From Siderastrea radians (taxonomy: Eukaryota > Cnidaria > Anthozoa > Scleractinia > Rhizangiidae): a stretch of 64,000 nucleotides of DNA. The translations under genes and the position numbers were made by a program. Location of the stretch: NCBI GenBank assembly GCA_964017195.1, contig OZ024891.1:6225994-6289993 (forward strand), in the 5' to 3' direction. A model generated the notes under the pieces. That model was not told the origin of the DNA and searched no databases. It saw only the letters and a list, made by a program, of their open reading frames with translations. This document shows positions 1 to 11,339 of this stretch, one piece after another (position 1 is the stretch's first letter; every line of letters starts with the position of its first letter).

Positions 1-24
1 GACAAATAGGTTTTATGTTTTTAA

Positions 25-1050
25 GGTGGTCTTATACCCAATTGAAAAAGTGAATTTCTTTAGAAAAGAACTTTGCGGGAAACTTTTACCATCATTTTAT
101 AGAGATTCACGCCCTGACTTCAAAAATAGTCTTTTCAGGTCACATGTCATAATAGTTAATGATTAACCAGCCTTCTAAGTAAAAAATAGGGGTGTTCATT
201 GTAAGCACGATATCCAATTAACGCACGGTTGGATAAGTATGAAATCAACTTTTAAAAATCTGTCCACAGATGGACTCTTTAGGGGATAAACCTCGAAAAT
301 TAAGCAGCTTGGCCTCTCTAGAATTTATTTGTATTCTTTTTTTCCAGAAAGTAAGGTAGAAGGAAATAAAAAAGAGGGCAAGGATTCACTTACTGAGAAG
401 CAGTTCAAGATCGTGAGCATTTTTTAGGTTTACGACCTAGGAAATTAAGTCCTTTAATCTTGCTGAAAATTTCAGAACACTAGGTTACAATGCGCCGGAG
501 ATATCGTGCTCAAAAGTTCATTCAGCTCGAGAAATTCTGTGATTGGAGAAAAACAGTCTTAAAGATGAGGGAACGGATTCTAGGCAGCTTATCCGTCGCT
601 CATTGTCCTAAAACTATTGTCAAATTCAAGTTGCCACACTAAAATACAAGCTGAAAGGTAATTTGATGCAAAAACCATCGTTTCTGTAAGATTTGGGTCA
701 TGTTTTGTCGGTTGAAACTCGGACCTCAGGTCTCTCTCTTCAGTCAGGTGTATGTCTCTCCACAGTACTACCAGATGTCATTTTACAGAGAGGCGGGTGG
801 GGGGTAATGTTCTTACTGAGGCTTGTTTGTGAGCATTTAATAAATGCAAACAATTGTTGCTATGGCCGTTGCTATGGAAAAAGTCGCATACTGCTGATTA
901 TAGAGTTCTTAAATCTCGCTGCTTTAATGCTGGAAATCGAGTGAGATTATTTCAGGACAGCATTCCCAAGTGTTTAAAGGTTACAATTTTGCCATTTAAA
1001 AAAAGTGACTTTTGTAACCTAACATTACCTTTCTTGAGTATAAGACCACC
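25..1050. mobile_element. TTAA-flanked non-autonomous DNA transposon
   Basis: Inverted termini GGTGGTCTTATACCCAA (left) and TTGAGTATAAGACCACC (right) lie directly inside TTAA at 21-24 and 1051-1054. A TTAA target site is typical of piggyBac and Kolobok transposons. The interior has no convincing coding sequence, so this is a 1.0-kb non-autonomous copy. Superfamily is inference from the target site only. Confidence 0.7.
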
Positions 1051-1054
1051 TTAA

Positions 1055-2850
1055 ATATTCTGGTAAGTTTGGAATTTCATGATCCAGCTTCCTGTTCCAA
1101 TAGTTAGATTGTGATTTCCAATGCGAAATTTAGATAGCAGTGGTTCTTTTATTATGAGGGTTTTAAAATAATCGAGAAATGTAGAGTTTTTAGTGTCTAT
1201 TTTGAAGGTTGAATTAATTTTTAATTTGATTTTATTAGGTACTTTATTAATCCACAAGGTTCAGGTTTAGTTTCTGTTTTGCTTGCTGGACAAATTTTTT
1301 TATGTTATTGTGAACTAGGCTAGGTAAATAAAAATGGTATGATTTACAAAGGGAATTGATTTTTAATGTAAAGTGCGACTGCATCTTAGAAGCCACTTCT
1401 TTTGACATGTACAGCGGTATAGCCACAAAAAGGGCGGGGACGCGTGGAGACGTGCGCCACGCGAGATCGGAGACGTGGGAACTTGAGATCAGTAAAGCAA
1501 ATAGATAGAAAACTAGCCGATGTTTCGTCCGTTTGATTCGACGGTATTGGCGTTTTCGAGCTATTTACAGTTACTTTCTGCCTTTCCTAATCAAAGATAA
1601 GGGTTTATAATCCAAACTTCATTTATTGGATAATCCACACTTAAAATAAGTTACACGAAACCAGTAACATTGAATGATTATTATCCTCAGTCAAAAGTTT
1701 GTTCCCCGTGTGAGGTATCTCTTCATCGACATTCCTTGTATTCTGAAGGAGTTTGCAGTTTTGTATTTTTCTCCCGACTTTTTGTTTTAGCCTTCATTCA
1801 GTACAGAAAATCTTCCTATTTAATTTTTTTTTCTGCGTCTCTGCGCTACTGCTAACAGTTCTCCACATCCCCAATCTTACGTTCCCATGCGTCCCTACTT
1901 CCCACGTCCCCAAACATGCCTTCCCGCTTCCCCATCCTCACGTCCCCATCCCACTTTTAGCCACAGTCCTTGTTTTCCTTCCTCAATTGGTCCTCAATTG
2001 TGAAATAATCGTCCAAAACTCCCTGTGTGTCCCATATAAATGTGTTATTGCATGAGTTCCCTGCTGGAGATAGCAGATAACCTTTTCATCTTTTAAACAT
2101 GATATTTCAGAGTAATTTCTGTCGTAAAAGGCCGTTTCTCTGTCTCTTGTCTTCCCCTGTGGGCTACTCGTTAGTGAGCTTCTATCAAAACATCACTGAA
2201 ATAGTTGACATTTAGGTATCACCTGCTTTCTGTCCTTTGTCATAATCCTGATCACACCATGAGAGTATGACCACCTCTTCCTGGAAATAGTGTTTTGCGT
2301 TCATTTTGTAAGGTTTGGATTTTTGTGCTTTCTTCTAGATAGGTTTCTGATAATAGTCTCCTCCAGGAAGAGTTTTGTTGGTGCAGTAGAATTCTGTTGT
2401 TGCTGTTTTCGGTCATCTCATTTTTTAAGGTAAAACTGTTCTTTGTTGCGACACAGAATTCGTTTGAACTTGACAATGACGTCATGAAGACATGGAAACG
2501 TTGTTCGTTTTTTCTATCACTGATTTTCCTGTCACATTTTAAGTTAAAATGTTAAATGGAATAAAATCTGATTTGGTAAATGCCTTACTATCACAATTTA
2601 TTTGCGTAAACCTTTCGTATGCTGCAAGCGCAACAAAGGATGTAAGCTTTTAATAGTTTCGTGACGTTCTCGGGCACAAAGGCACCCCTTTCAAGCGGAG
2701 CCCCGCATAGTCCGCTGTAAAGAGTACCCCCAGGGGTAAATGAAACGCAATGTTAGAGAAATGTAGCAATAATTTAAAATTTGAAATTCTCACACCGATG
2801 ACTAATAATTAATTACTGAAAAGTATATTGCAAAAATTAGAGTTAGAACA
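1055..2850. other. Intergenic stretch without a recognisable gene
   Basis: AT-rich DNA with only short, unsupported reading frames on both strands. A cAMP-response-element-like TGACGTCA sits near 2476. At about 2680-2740 there is a short GC-rich segment with a GAGTACCCCC motif, which resembles ends of the GGGGTACTCC transposon family found elsewhere in the window. Confidence 0.4.
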
Positions 2851-3246
2851 TCATGACACCCATGTAGCTCTGGGATTGTCAGGATCAAAACCTATATTTT
2901 TGTAGTAATCCTCACATTGTTTTTTAAAACTAGAGATTCCAAGGTTGTTTATTCTAATATTATCTGGTAAATTGTTCCATAGATATGGTATACGATTAAA
3001 GAAAGTAGCTTTGAAAAGTTCTGTTCTATATACATTAAGCTTAAGTTTATTGCTTGAGTACGATCTAAGTCTTTCGTCAGCACAAAATTCGAAATAGTTA
3101 TCAACTGGTATGTTATAATATCCACATTTTAATTTATAAAATGTAGTCAAGTCTTTAACTTCTCTTCTTTTGAATTTGGTGAAGTAACTGAAACCTACTG
3201 AAACTATAGCCATAAATTCAAGGTTTTGTGGACATGACGAGTACAA
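2851..3246 (-). pseudogene. C-terminal remnant of a LINE-type ORF2
   Basis: A 131-codon minus-strand reading frame resembles the region after the reverse transcriptase of CR1/L2-type non-LTR retrotransposons. It has the segment FFNRIPYLWNNLPDNIR followed by SSFKKQCEDYYKN and a tail ending DPDNPRATWVS. Family members carry an 'FNRIVNLWNxLP' block and a final Asn-Pro/Trp tail here. The polymerase domain is missing, so this is a 5'-truncated insertion, as is usual for LINEs. The stop codon is intact. Family assignment is from pattern recognition. Confidence 0.6.
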
Positions 3247-3724
3247 CGCGCGGAATTCCGGATTTCCTTCTTTTGCAACAAACTCCTGTCCTTCTCTTAA
3301 GAGTTTTTGAAAAGAGTCTGAAGAGGTTCTTCTTCAGATCATTGTTTCAGCTTATAATCGAGAGAAAACTTTCCGGGCCAATAAAATAACATTCTTTTAT
3401 GGAGAATCGATTCGTTTTAACGTTAGTATGGAATGCAAGATAAAATGAAAATGTGGTGTACCATATGGTATTTTTAACTTGAACACTACAAAAGACCGTA
3501 TTAACTTAAGACTTCAAAAACGAACACCTCATTCGTCATAATTATGTCTAATATATTTATTGACCTGTACTGATAGAGAATTTATATAAACAGAGGCATA
3601 GCGCTTCCTGAAATAACCATGTCTCATCGGAAAAGCGCGAGTGCTTTTGAGAATGAAACCAGCTGATTCACATGACGAATTTCACGAGAAAAAGTCCCAT
3701 CACACTACGGAAAACAGTTGTTAG
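3247..3724. other. Intergenic stretch upstream of the MORN gene
   Basis: No gene or repeat could be supported here. The right part is probably upstream regulatory DNA of the MORN-repeat gene that starts at 3873. Confidence 0.3.
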
Positions 3725-3732
3725 TGACGTCA
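3725..3732. promoter_or_regulatory. Palindromic CRE site upstream of the MORN gene
   Basis: A full TGACGTCA palindrome, the consensus site for CREB/ATF bZIP factors, lies about 140 bp upstream of the MORN start codon. No TATA box was seen at a suitable distance. Function is inferred from the match and its position. Confidence 0.4.
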
Positions 3733-3872
3733 CGCTCGCAGTCGCACAGAATACATAATCAACAAACACCTATTGCAACACTGATAATTCAGCGTCCGCT
3801 CGGGCATAATTTGCAGCAGATTCGATTTCACGCCAGCTTTTACACGACTTTTGCAGTTTAATATTGTCGAAT

Positions 3873-5933
3873 ATGGGTGGTAAACTAGCTAAAGATTATA
3901 AAAGGGGCAAAATAATCGAAGACGACTTTGTGGAAGTTGACAAATTTTCTGGCGGCGTCGATGAATTTGGCGAGCGAAAAGGCGACGGAGTTTATTGCTA
4001 CCAAAATGGCGACATTTATGACGGCGATTGGAAGAAGGGAATGAAACATGGCTATGGAATTTATACCTATGCTGATGGGAGAAGGTAAAGTAATTCAATT
4101 TCCTTGTGGAGCCATGTATATTCACGACAAGACATGGTAATTCATGCTATTCTTCTGTGTTTATGGATTTCTCTTCGACTTACTTCCGGTGTATGGTTTC
4201 GCACAGCCGAAGATGCATGGCATTTTAGATACAATATGTTGGTTTTTGAGGAGTTACTTTACAGCGTAAATTGTGTTTGTTATTATGAGCTCTTTCAAAC
4301 GAAAAATGATGAAATAGTTCCAAACCGTAAATGTTTATCTTGTCATCAAATGCTAATGTTTCGACTTATTAGACCGAGAACCTATTGTTTACGACATGCA
4401 CGCTTGCAAATTTGTCGGCTTCGAGGAGAACGGGAAGAAAGAGAGGCAAACGATTTGCTTTCTTAGCGTGAAAAACATTGCCGATTTAAAATTTTCATTG
4501 TGAAATCCATTGATTTTTAAAATTAAATAAAATTGGTTGTCAATTACACTCTATTGTCACGCACTAATCACATTGGACGAGGTTCGTAATATGATCGAAT
4601 ACAAATTTTATGCTGAGAAGCGTGAAAGTGAATGTTATAAATAATGAAACGGTTCGGTTGTAACATCGGAGAGAGAAGAACTTGTGAAGAAATTCGAGAG
4701 AGGTAGACTATCTAGTGAGTTATCGCACATGTTTTCAATTATCTCAAAGACCCCTGATGTGGATCGTCAATCAAAACTGCGTTGAAAACAACGGATAGGA
4801 TACTGCTGGGTGTCTTGGTTATTCAAAATATTTTGTCTTAACTTTAGAATTTAATTTATCCGTTAAATATAGTATTCCTGAGGCAAAGTTGTTTCGTCAC
4901 GCAATGTTTCAGTAAGGAGTCAATCCCAAGCTCCTCGCTCGTTTCGTAATATCCGTGCAAAGGAAAAAGCCTGGAAAGCAAAGACATACAGTTACCGTTA
5001 TTTCTCCACACTGCTCCGTTACTCCCCTCCTCCACCTCCACCCCCCGAAATCCACAAAACTCTTCTGCAAGCACACACTTAATTCTAACCTCAGAAATAC
5101 TGTTCAATTTACAATTTACCCCTTGGCTGGTTGCAATCAGTTTGATTGGGTGGCATTCACAGAACAAATGAGTTCATCTTTTTGTCCTGTTTTCTTCCAA
5201 TAATGCGATCATGGTAACTTAAGTCAGTCTCTTCAATTTATTAACCTTTTTCACTTGTTTTTGTCACAAGGTGAACCCCAGGGAATAATCTGTGAAAGTT
5301 TTGGGTGAGGGTGTGCTGCTGGAACTCGGAAACCCTTTCCCTATACTAGACTAAGCTCAGCTGCATTTGCAACGTTATTCAAGAAAAGATACCAAAAATC
5401 CCTACCACATCACATACTCGCAAAGTGCCAGTTCCTATTATTGACTAAATTCTCCATACCATTGACCAATTTCCTGATAAGTGACATCCTACTCTAGCTG
5501 CAGGCCCATCTTTCTGATTTCTATACCCTATCCTAGACTAAAGTACTTAACATCCATACCCTTGACAGCAGCACATACCTAGAGAGCTTACAAATAGGAG
5601 TACCTCCCCCAGTGGGGACCCTTAAGGCCAAATTGTGGTTAGCTTTTAGCCTTGACCAACTTTGCCTGGGCAGTGAAAAATGGTTTGTCGTTCTTACAAG
5701 TATTCTACAGAGACTGCAGGTTCTTCACGCAGAAAGTTTAGCTGTGAGACATACTGGATTACTTACTGGCTTGCTTGTTTTACAGCATCAAGGGATGGTT
5801 TTACAAGGACCGCTTCATAGGATCTGAACCAAATGAAAAGCTAAAGAAACAGCTAAAGAAGAAAGCCAAAACAAAGCCCGGGGCCGAAAATGACGCTCCT
5901 CCACTCCCTCCGCCCCCAAGTCTTCTTTTGTAA
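3873..5933 (+). CDS. MORN-repeat protein, two exons
   Basis: Exons are 3873-4084 and 5786-5933, giving 119 aa and a stop. The donor is AAG|GTAAAG and the acceptor TTTTACAG|CATC. The split codon AG|C restores a continuous MORN motif across the junction. Residues about 38-74 hold MORN repeats (IYDGDWKKGMKHGYGIYTY, then ADGRSIKGW). Residues 88-102 are very basic (lysine-rich) and the end is proline-rich. The protein starts MGGKL, so after Met removal Gly2 could be N-myristoylated; together with MORN repeats, which often bind membranes, this suggests a small membrane-associated scaffold. The first in-frame ATG is 3873; the frame is open slightly further upstream without an ATG. The stop lies right at the edge of an inserted element, so the 3'UTR is probably element-derived. 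Not matched to a specific MORN subfamily; an extra exon in the 1.7-kb intron cannot be excluded. Confidence 0.75.
5270..5612 (-). mobile_element. Degenerate GGGGTACTCC-family element in MORN intron
   Basis: On the minus strand the sequence runs from GGAGGTACTCCTATTTG through GGTATGTGCTGCTG and a 'CTAGGATAGGGTAT' stretch. This is the same order as the intact copy at 59764-60209. A GTGTGCTGCTGG block near 5310 mirrors it from the other end. Boundaries are approximate and no target duplication was resolved. Confidence 0.5.
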
Positions 5934-5936
5934 GTC

Positions 5937-6228
5937 TATAGACTAAGAGCAGTCCCCGATTTTTTATCAGAGCTGGACACTTCTAATGAGCCCACTCTGA
6001 AAAGCGAAACAAGTGGGCGCGGGCGAAAGTCGCCCGTGGCGCGCAACGTGTTGCCTCCGTCGGCAGGCGCCTGAAAGGGGAGGGGAAAAGGAAGGAGTCG
6101 CGAGCGCAAAGCGGGAGACGCGAACGAATCCTTTTCTTTTCCTCCCGTTTCGGCGCCTGCCACGCAGACTACGCTAATTTTTTTTTTTCGCTGTCCTTGA
6201 GGAAAAGGAGGAACTGCTCGAAGACTAG
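5937..6228. mobile_element. Short inverted-repeat element, AGACT..GAGCAGT family
   Basis: The left end TATAGACTAAGAGCAGT is mirrored by ACTGCTCGAAGACTAGA at the right. The same end motif bounds the well-defined element at 47653-48733. The interior is GC-rich with no coding potential. No clear target-site duplication is visible here, so the edges are tentative. Confidence 0.45.
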
Positions 6229-6697
6229 AAAGAATGAAAAGGTTAACCTGAGATGAAAGGGTTGTTTTGTGACCATACTGCAATCAGTTTAGAGAAAGAC
6301 ACAAAAATTAAATGACCGTGCTTTCCTCCGTGCGGGCTGTGTGCGCAAGAAGGACGCGCTGAAACCGTTCGCGCGCGACTTTTGACTCTCCCTCAACCAT
6401 AGGTGACAAAGGAAAGCACTGCTTGTAGTCTAGTTTTCAGGCCGTACCGATTGAATGGTGTGTATAAAATGGTGATTAGCGCGTCCTCAGCGACCTAGGA
6501 GAAGATATTCGTTGACTACGAAAGAGTTGTTGTTGTTGTTTGTTTTTTCGATTTGCACCGTCAAAAACGCAGATACTCGCGGGCCTCGCACGCCCCTAGG
6601 GCGTGTATTTCTCCTCAGTATCACTCCAGACTCTTTGTTCTTTGACTGCGCGGGTTCGTACGTGAGCCACGCAAAAATACGGACGGTGTTGCAATCT

Positions 6698-6814
6698 AAG
6701 ATAATCGTGATGGGAGGAAGGCTTCACGTGCACAATCGGTACGAGCGAAATGTAAAATTTCAGTCGCTCGTGCCAATTTTGCTCGTGAAACCTTCGCCCC
6801 GTCCCGATTATCTT
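6698..6814. repeat. Imperfect hairpin, MITE-like
   Basis: The segment begins AAGATAATCGTGATGGGAGG and ends CCGTCCCGATTATCTT, and pairs imperfectly along its roughly 55-bp arms (GTACGAGCGAAATGTAAAA against TTTCAGTCGCTCGTGCC). It is not coding. The reading frames on both strands here resemble each other because of the inverted symmetry. Confidence 0.5.
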
Positions 6815-6985
6815 GAGATGGTATAAAACCTGATCTCTTGCCATTCTATTCGTCAAGGAACTTTACTCCGTACTATCTCTAATTGAGTACCGGTGGAAAA
6901 AAGTCTCTGAGGGAGATGCATTGAACCATTTGAAACACCATCAGCTAAAACAGCTAATCTGTGATGTGAATTCTTCTCTTAACAG

Positions 6986-7277
6986 TTCGCCTCCGGAAGG
7001 TGAAAACAGATCCAAGCCTTTGAGCAAAATTCGTATCTCCACTAGTCATGAAGATGTTTCTAAGGACGACATGCTTGGAGACGGCGATTTCCGTCGAGTA
7101 AAAAGTGAACGTCGACCGAGGAACTTTTTTAAAAGAAACTACAATCTTCCAGGAAAAGAGGAGGAGAAGTTGGAAAGACAAAGAAGCTTGAGGTTAAGGC
7201 AATCGATCCGCGCAAAATGGGGTTTACCAGAACCTTCGAGAAAAAATCCTTTGCTTTCCAGTGGAACAGTACCATAG
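6986..7277 (+). CDS. Terminal exon, complexin-like protein (partial)
   Basis: This open frame follows a good acceptor (TTCTTCTCTTAACAG) and ends at TAG 7275-7277; no in-frame ATG precedes it, so it is read as a last exon (about 97 aa). The first base completes a codon from an unseen upstream exon. Near the C-terminus, KLERQRSLRLRQSIRAKWGL followed by PEPSRKN resembles the central SNARE-binding helix of complexins (family pattern: LR..IR.KY.LP). Complexins clamp the fusion SNARE bundle at synaptic and other regulated-secretion sites. The N-terminal part (SKIRISTSHEDVSKDDML, then FRRVKSERRPRNFFKRNYNL) is not recognised. The match is short, and a basic coiled-coil protein of another family would look similar. 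The upstream exon was not located; 6698-6814 is a repeat. Confidence 0.4.
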
Positions 7278-8414
7278 CATTTTTTTAATTACCTGATTTA
7301 TATTAACTGTATTTATTACGGATTTTGCTGTGATCTAGTCTTCTTAACTGAAATCGTGCTCAAAGGCCGCTTTTGGTTGATTTGTAGGACAACGGTTTTA
7401 ACCAGCATCTTGGGACACTACAATCCGAATCACCCGAGAGCGAGCTAGGTTAAAATTTTAAAATGACTGGTCCAATAATAGAATACGACCAGTTATCCAG
7501 ACAAACGCACGTACCCAAGAACGCGATCATTACATTGTTCTATTCAGCGATTTTTTAATCTTTTTCAGCGACTTCGTAAAACTCAAAGACGGGGCTGATT
7601 ATCAGTCATTTAAACTATGTCAAGGTTAGACGTGTTTTGAGTGCATTTTAATATGGTCATAAACCTCTTAAGAAGGTACGTCTAAACTGTATGCTGCTAA
7701 GAGGCTTTCTAGTCTGTGTAACACCTACTTTAACAGACGCTAACAAATTCAGAGTTGACCAGTTTAATCCACGGTTTTGAACCCTGTCCTCTTTCTTCCG
7801 CGCAGGCCGCCTACAGTCGCGCCTTCACTGCACTCTTGGGAAAAAACGCGCGGACCCTGGGTAGAGGGAAAAAGTAAAAATCGCTGGGAACGCTGGGAGG
7901 AGAAGAGCCCGGTTTTCCCTCTTCCTATCGTTCCCCGCGCTCTCGTTTTCTCTCCCTCGCGCTCCCGTTTTCTCTTTCACTGTTGTTTACTAATAGGAGC
8001 TGCTGCGGAGGAGAGAGAACCCTGTATAATCTTTTCCAAGCGCGAAAGAGCCAATCAGAATTCCCGTGTAAGTCACGATTGTTTTTCTTGATTGGTTACA
8101 GAGAGTTTATTTCGATAGTTTAGATAGTGTTGCGTGCGGTTTTTAAACCTGAAATTATGAATATATGAAATTCATATATTTGAACTGCGGAATAAAGAAA
8201 TAAATGTAAAGAAGATCCTCGCAGTTGTTAACGCAACTTATGCAATTGCGAAAAGAAAGCCTGAAAAAATCAGGCTTAAACCTATTACAAATCTCAAGAG
8301 CTTTGTAGCAAACGTAAATCCAGAGTCATCTTAATATATACGTAATCGGCCAGTAAGAGGAAGAGAAGAAAAGTACGTACTATAGTTTAATCATTTATAT
8401 TACTACGATATACG
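7278..8414. other. Intergenic stretch without a supported gene
   Basis: No gene seen. A segment near 7850-7880 (TGGGTAGAGGGAAAAAGTAA) recurs near 9700, so part of this stretch is probably an old dispersed repeat. Confidence 0.35.
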
Positions 8415-8825
8415 AGTCACGCTGTTTAAAAAGAGTTCCTCTGTAAATAAATGATTGTATTTAATTTTAGCTACTATCGAACATTGTTGTTTTCTCGTTA
8501 TAACTTTGACGAAGACCGCGCGTCTCGAAGGCGACTATTTTGCTACCCGCCCATCTCCGAAAGTAAAAAAAAATTCCGCCTGATGCACGCCCTATCATTT
8601 CAGATTACTCGTTACGGATTTATCTGGGGCACGAAAAAGCAATGATAATGAGGGTAGCTTGCGCAAACAACACAGTCAGCCATATCTCTGTAAATACAAG
8701 ATTTATTTTATCTTCATTTTCCAACCCATCCCACTTGTCGCTGAAAACATTTCTAAAATTCATCCGAAAAGAGAGCACTGTTTCGGAAACTATACAAAAT
8801 GATTATTTCAGATTATTTCCATTAA

Positions 8826-9323
8826 AGTGCCTATGAAGTGAAAATTGTTTTTGTTTAGTTATAATATTTACCTTTCGAAAAACATAATTCCAAAATTTCA
8901 AACGTCTAGCTTTAAAACTAACGATTTTACAAGCGCTCAAAGTTTGTAATTTTCCCCTAAAAAATGGTCAGGGGATTGGGTCGAGTTTAATCCAAAAATA
9001 CCGGGCCGTGACGTCACTTGGGTGCCTCGCATTTGTTTACGCATTCAAAGTTTCTAGTAATCAAGGAGTGTTTTCAGTACGAAAAGATGTCGAGCGATAC
9101 AGAAATGAGCGACATTTCGGAAATATCTAGCAGCCCCGAAGACGATGAAACCGGTGAGGGAGAGGAAGAAGACGTCGAGGTAATTTACAGCCAAATTAGG
9201 CCTTACCAAGACGAACCTCTAGCCGAGGACGCTGATGAAAATACAGAAGAAAATGAAGTCGATGAAGCTGATGAAGACGGCCTTACACCACTAAACAAAA
9301 ACAATTTTCACTTCATAGGCACT
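8826..9323 (+). mobile_element. TTAA-flanked element carrying a P2X7-like 5' gene fragment
   Basis: Perfect terminal inverted repeats of about 33 bp begin AGTGCCTATGAAGTGAAAAT and end ATTTTCACTTCATAGGCACT. They are flanked by TTAA at 8822-8825 and 9324-9327. The host repeat copy at 25775-27700 has the uninterrupted site near 26240 (TTTTCATTAGGTTTGTC), so the insertion is directly supported. Between the repeats lie a CRE-like TGACGTCA near 9009 and the first 68 codons of an acidic gene (9087-9290), which ends at the right inverted repeat. It looks like an internally deleted copy of a larger gene-bearing transposon. Confidence 0.8.
9087..9290 (+). pseudogene. N-terminal fragment of acidic P2X7-like family gene
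   Basis: From ATG 9087 the frame encodes MSSDTEMSDISEISSSPEDD and continues glutamate/aspartate-rich through YSQIRPYQDEPLAEDADE to DEDGLTP, where similarity stops at the transposon's right inverted repeat. I recall acidic starts of this kind (a PYQDEPLA block followed by EDGLTP) from coral proteins annotated 'P2X purinoceptor 7-like', in which a cysteine/histidine-rich domain follows. That domain is absent here. The fragment cannot make a functional product. Family assignment is from memory of the pattern and should be checked by search. Confidence 0.5.
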
Positions 9324-10450
9324 TTAAGTCTTTTTGGCTACTCACCTCTTTCTCTCCACCATTCAATAAATAACACCCACTCCAAAAAAACAAACAAACA
9401 AAAAAAAAAAAACAGAACAAAGCAAAACAAGAAAAGAAAAAGAGAGAGTGAAGGAAAGGAAATGGTTTAGTACAACCCAGTGTAAACATGGGAACTGTAG
9501 CCCAGTTACAGACAATGGCCAACGCAGTTAGGACAGTTATAAGAAACAATAAAGCGCGGCGGATTAAAACCATCCGAATCCCTCACTTGTAGTCTTAAAA
9601 ATATTTAGAGAAACCTGCACTTTGCACGGACTAAATTCTACACATATTTTCTGTCACTAATTGTTCATTCTTGAGACTTCGCGCCTGAAACGAAGGAGCC
9701 TGGGTAGAGGGAAAAAGTAAAGCGGGTGGGGGAACTTGTCCGCGCTGAGGAGGAGCTTTCTGCTTGGTTCCCAGAGCGGTGCGAATTTTCCTATACGGAC
9801 CGCTAAGATGGGCCGCTCACGAAAAGATCTCACTAAATCGTGTTTTGGAAAAATTTTAGAAGAGAGGACAGTTTTGTATGAAATCGAAACCTTGTTCTTC
9901 CTTTCTTGCCTATAACTTTGGCAAAAATCTCTGCGAAAATGACATTATGAAAATCCTTTGTTCCCTTCTTTCGTCTTTGTAGCGCGCGCTTACTAATAGA
10001 AATACGCTTTGCTGTTCCCAAATTTGTTAAGACCCATAATAAAAATTCCCTTGGTGGCCAAATGCAAGTCGACGCAATTTGGTCCCAGAGTTGTTTTCTC
10101 TTGTAAAGCCGAAATTAAAGCTGAATTTTTGCAATATGCAAGGTAATACTACTTGCAAGTCCTTTTGAGGCTTGTAGGCTATCAATGGCTTTTTCTCATT
10201 TAAGTCCCTCACCATATGTTCCTAACTGATTTTTTCTTTTCTTTTAAAAAAGAAAGGAAAAAAATTCTTTACAATTTAGTAAGTAAGAGAAGTAATAGGA
10301 GCCAAGACAAGCAATAAGCCACAACCTGGTCGATATATACATACTTGGAGGTTCCAACATTTCTGCCTTCCCTGAAGTGACGTTTAAAGAAAGGAGACAG
10401 TAATAGCCCCGCTAAACAATCAAACATTCTTATTAACAATCGTGTTGGCA

Positions 10451-11284
10451 TTGTCATGATGACTTAGACTTCACTGACTCTCCACCAATCAGAACCCTCG
10501 CATCGGAACGAGGGTATCTTACCTATTCTGACGCAGTTACTACTCTTGTCATCTAACCAGATGATGTAAGTACAAAAGTAATGCAGTCGAATTTCTTGTA
10601 ACGGTACTCTCTAACTGGACATTTTGCGGACTCCCTGTTACGGGCTGACGTCCAGCGTAATTCGTAAAGGTGCGCACAAAAAGGCAGCAGTGGAAACGTG
10701 CCGTAAACCAAAGGTTGTTGTGACCATGTTTATACAGAACAGATTTCCTCAGGCGGACAGATGGCATTGAAGAGTGGGTGGAGCCTACACGCTGAATAAA
10801 AATCATTCAATAGTCTGTTCCAGGCGTTAAGACAGTGGGAAAGGTGCAAATAACAAACAGAAGAAACTATCGGGAAGGGAGCCGGGGAGAGAGAGAGAGC
10901 GACAGATCACCTGTGGTATTTAACAAGAGCTCGTTCCGGTATACCAGTTTCTGGTATACCCTCTGATTGGTTGATTTTGACAGTTGGTGTCAACACTCAA
11001 ACGTCTTTTACTATTTAACCATTCTCCACCCCTATTTGCCGAATGCCATAATCAAAATAGGGAGATCTTAAAAGGTGTATTCTTTTTCATAGACCAAAAA
11101 CATCACAGGTTTTTCTAAGGTTTTACTCTGGTAAGAAAACGTGCGATCTGTCACCCCTTGCCATTGACTGACAAGTAAAGGCACACAAGCAGTCAAAACC
11201 TAACATCGGTTTACAAGGCAGACTTAAGTGGGCGGAAGGAGCTCTTTAAAACAAATCCCACGGGTGTTCCCTCCTCTCTTCCTC

Positions 11285-11339
<55 letters not shown>

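Larger units (their letters stand above)
8415..10450 (+). repeat. Dispersed 2-kb repeat, copy 1
   Basis: This stretch aligns in the same orientation with 25775-27700. Shared landmarks are GTAAATAAATGA..GCATTTAATTTTAGCTACTA near the left, GACAATGGCCAACGCAG in the middle, GCAAGTCGACGCAATTTGGT further on, and GGAGACAGTAATAGCCC..GCTAAACAATCAAACATTC at the right. Divergence is moderate. No reading frame is shared between the copies, so it looks like a non-coding or decayed element. Copy 1 contains a later TTAA-type insertion at 8826-9323. Confidence 0.7.

Noticed and set aside
6596..6856. Coding regions on both strands
   Set aside because: The two frames mirror each other because the segment is an imperfect hairpin.
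9313..9573. Minus-strand hydrophobic frame
   Set aside because: Arises from a poly-A/AAAC tract in the dispersed repeat; not conserved in the second copy.
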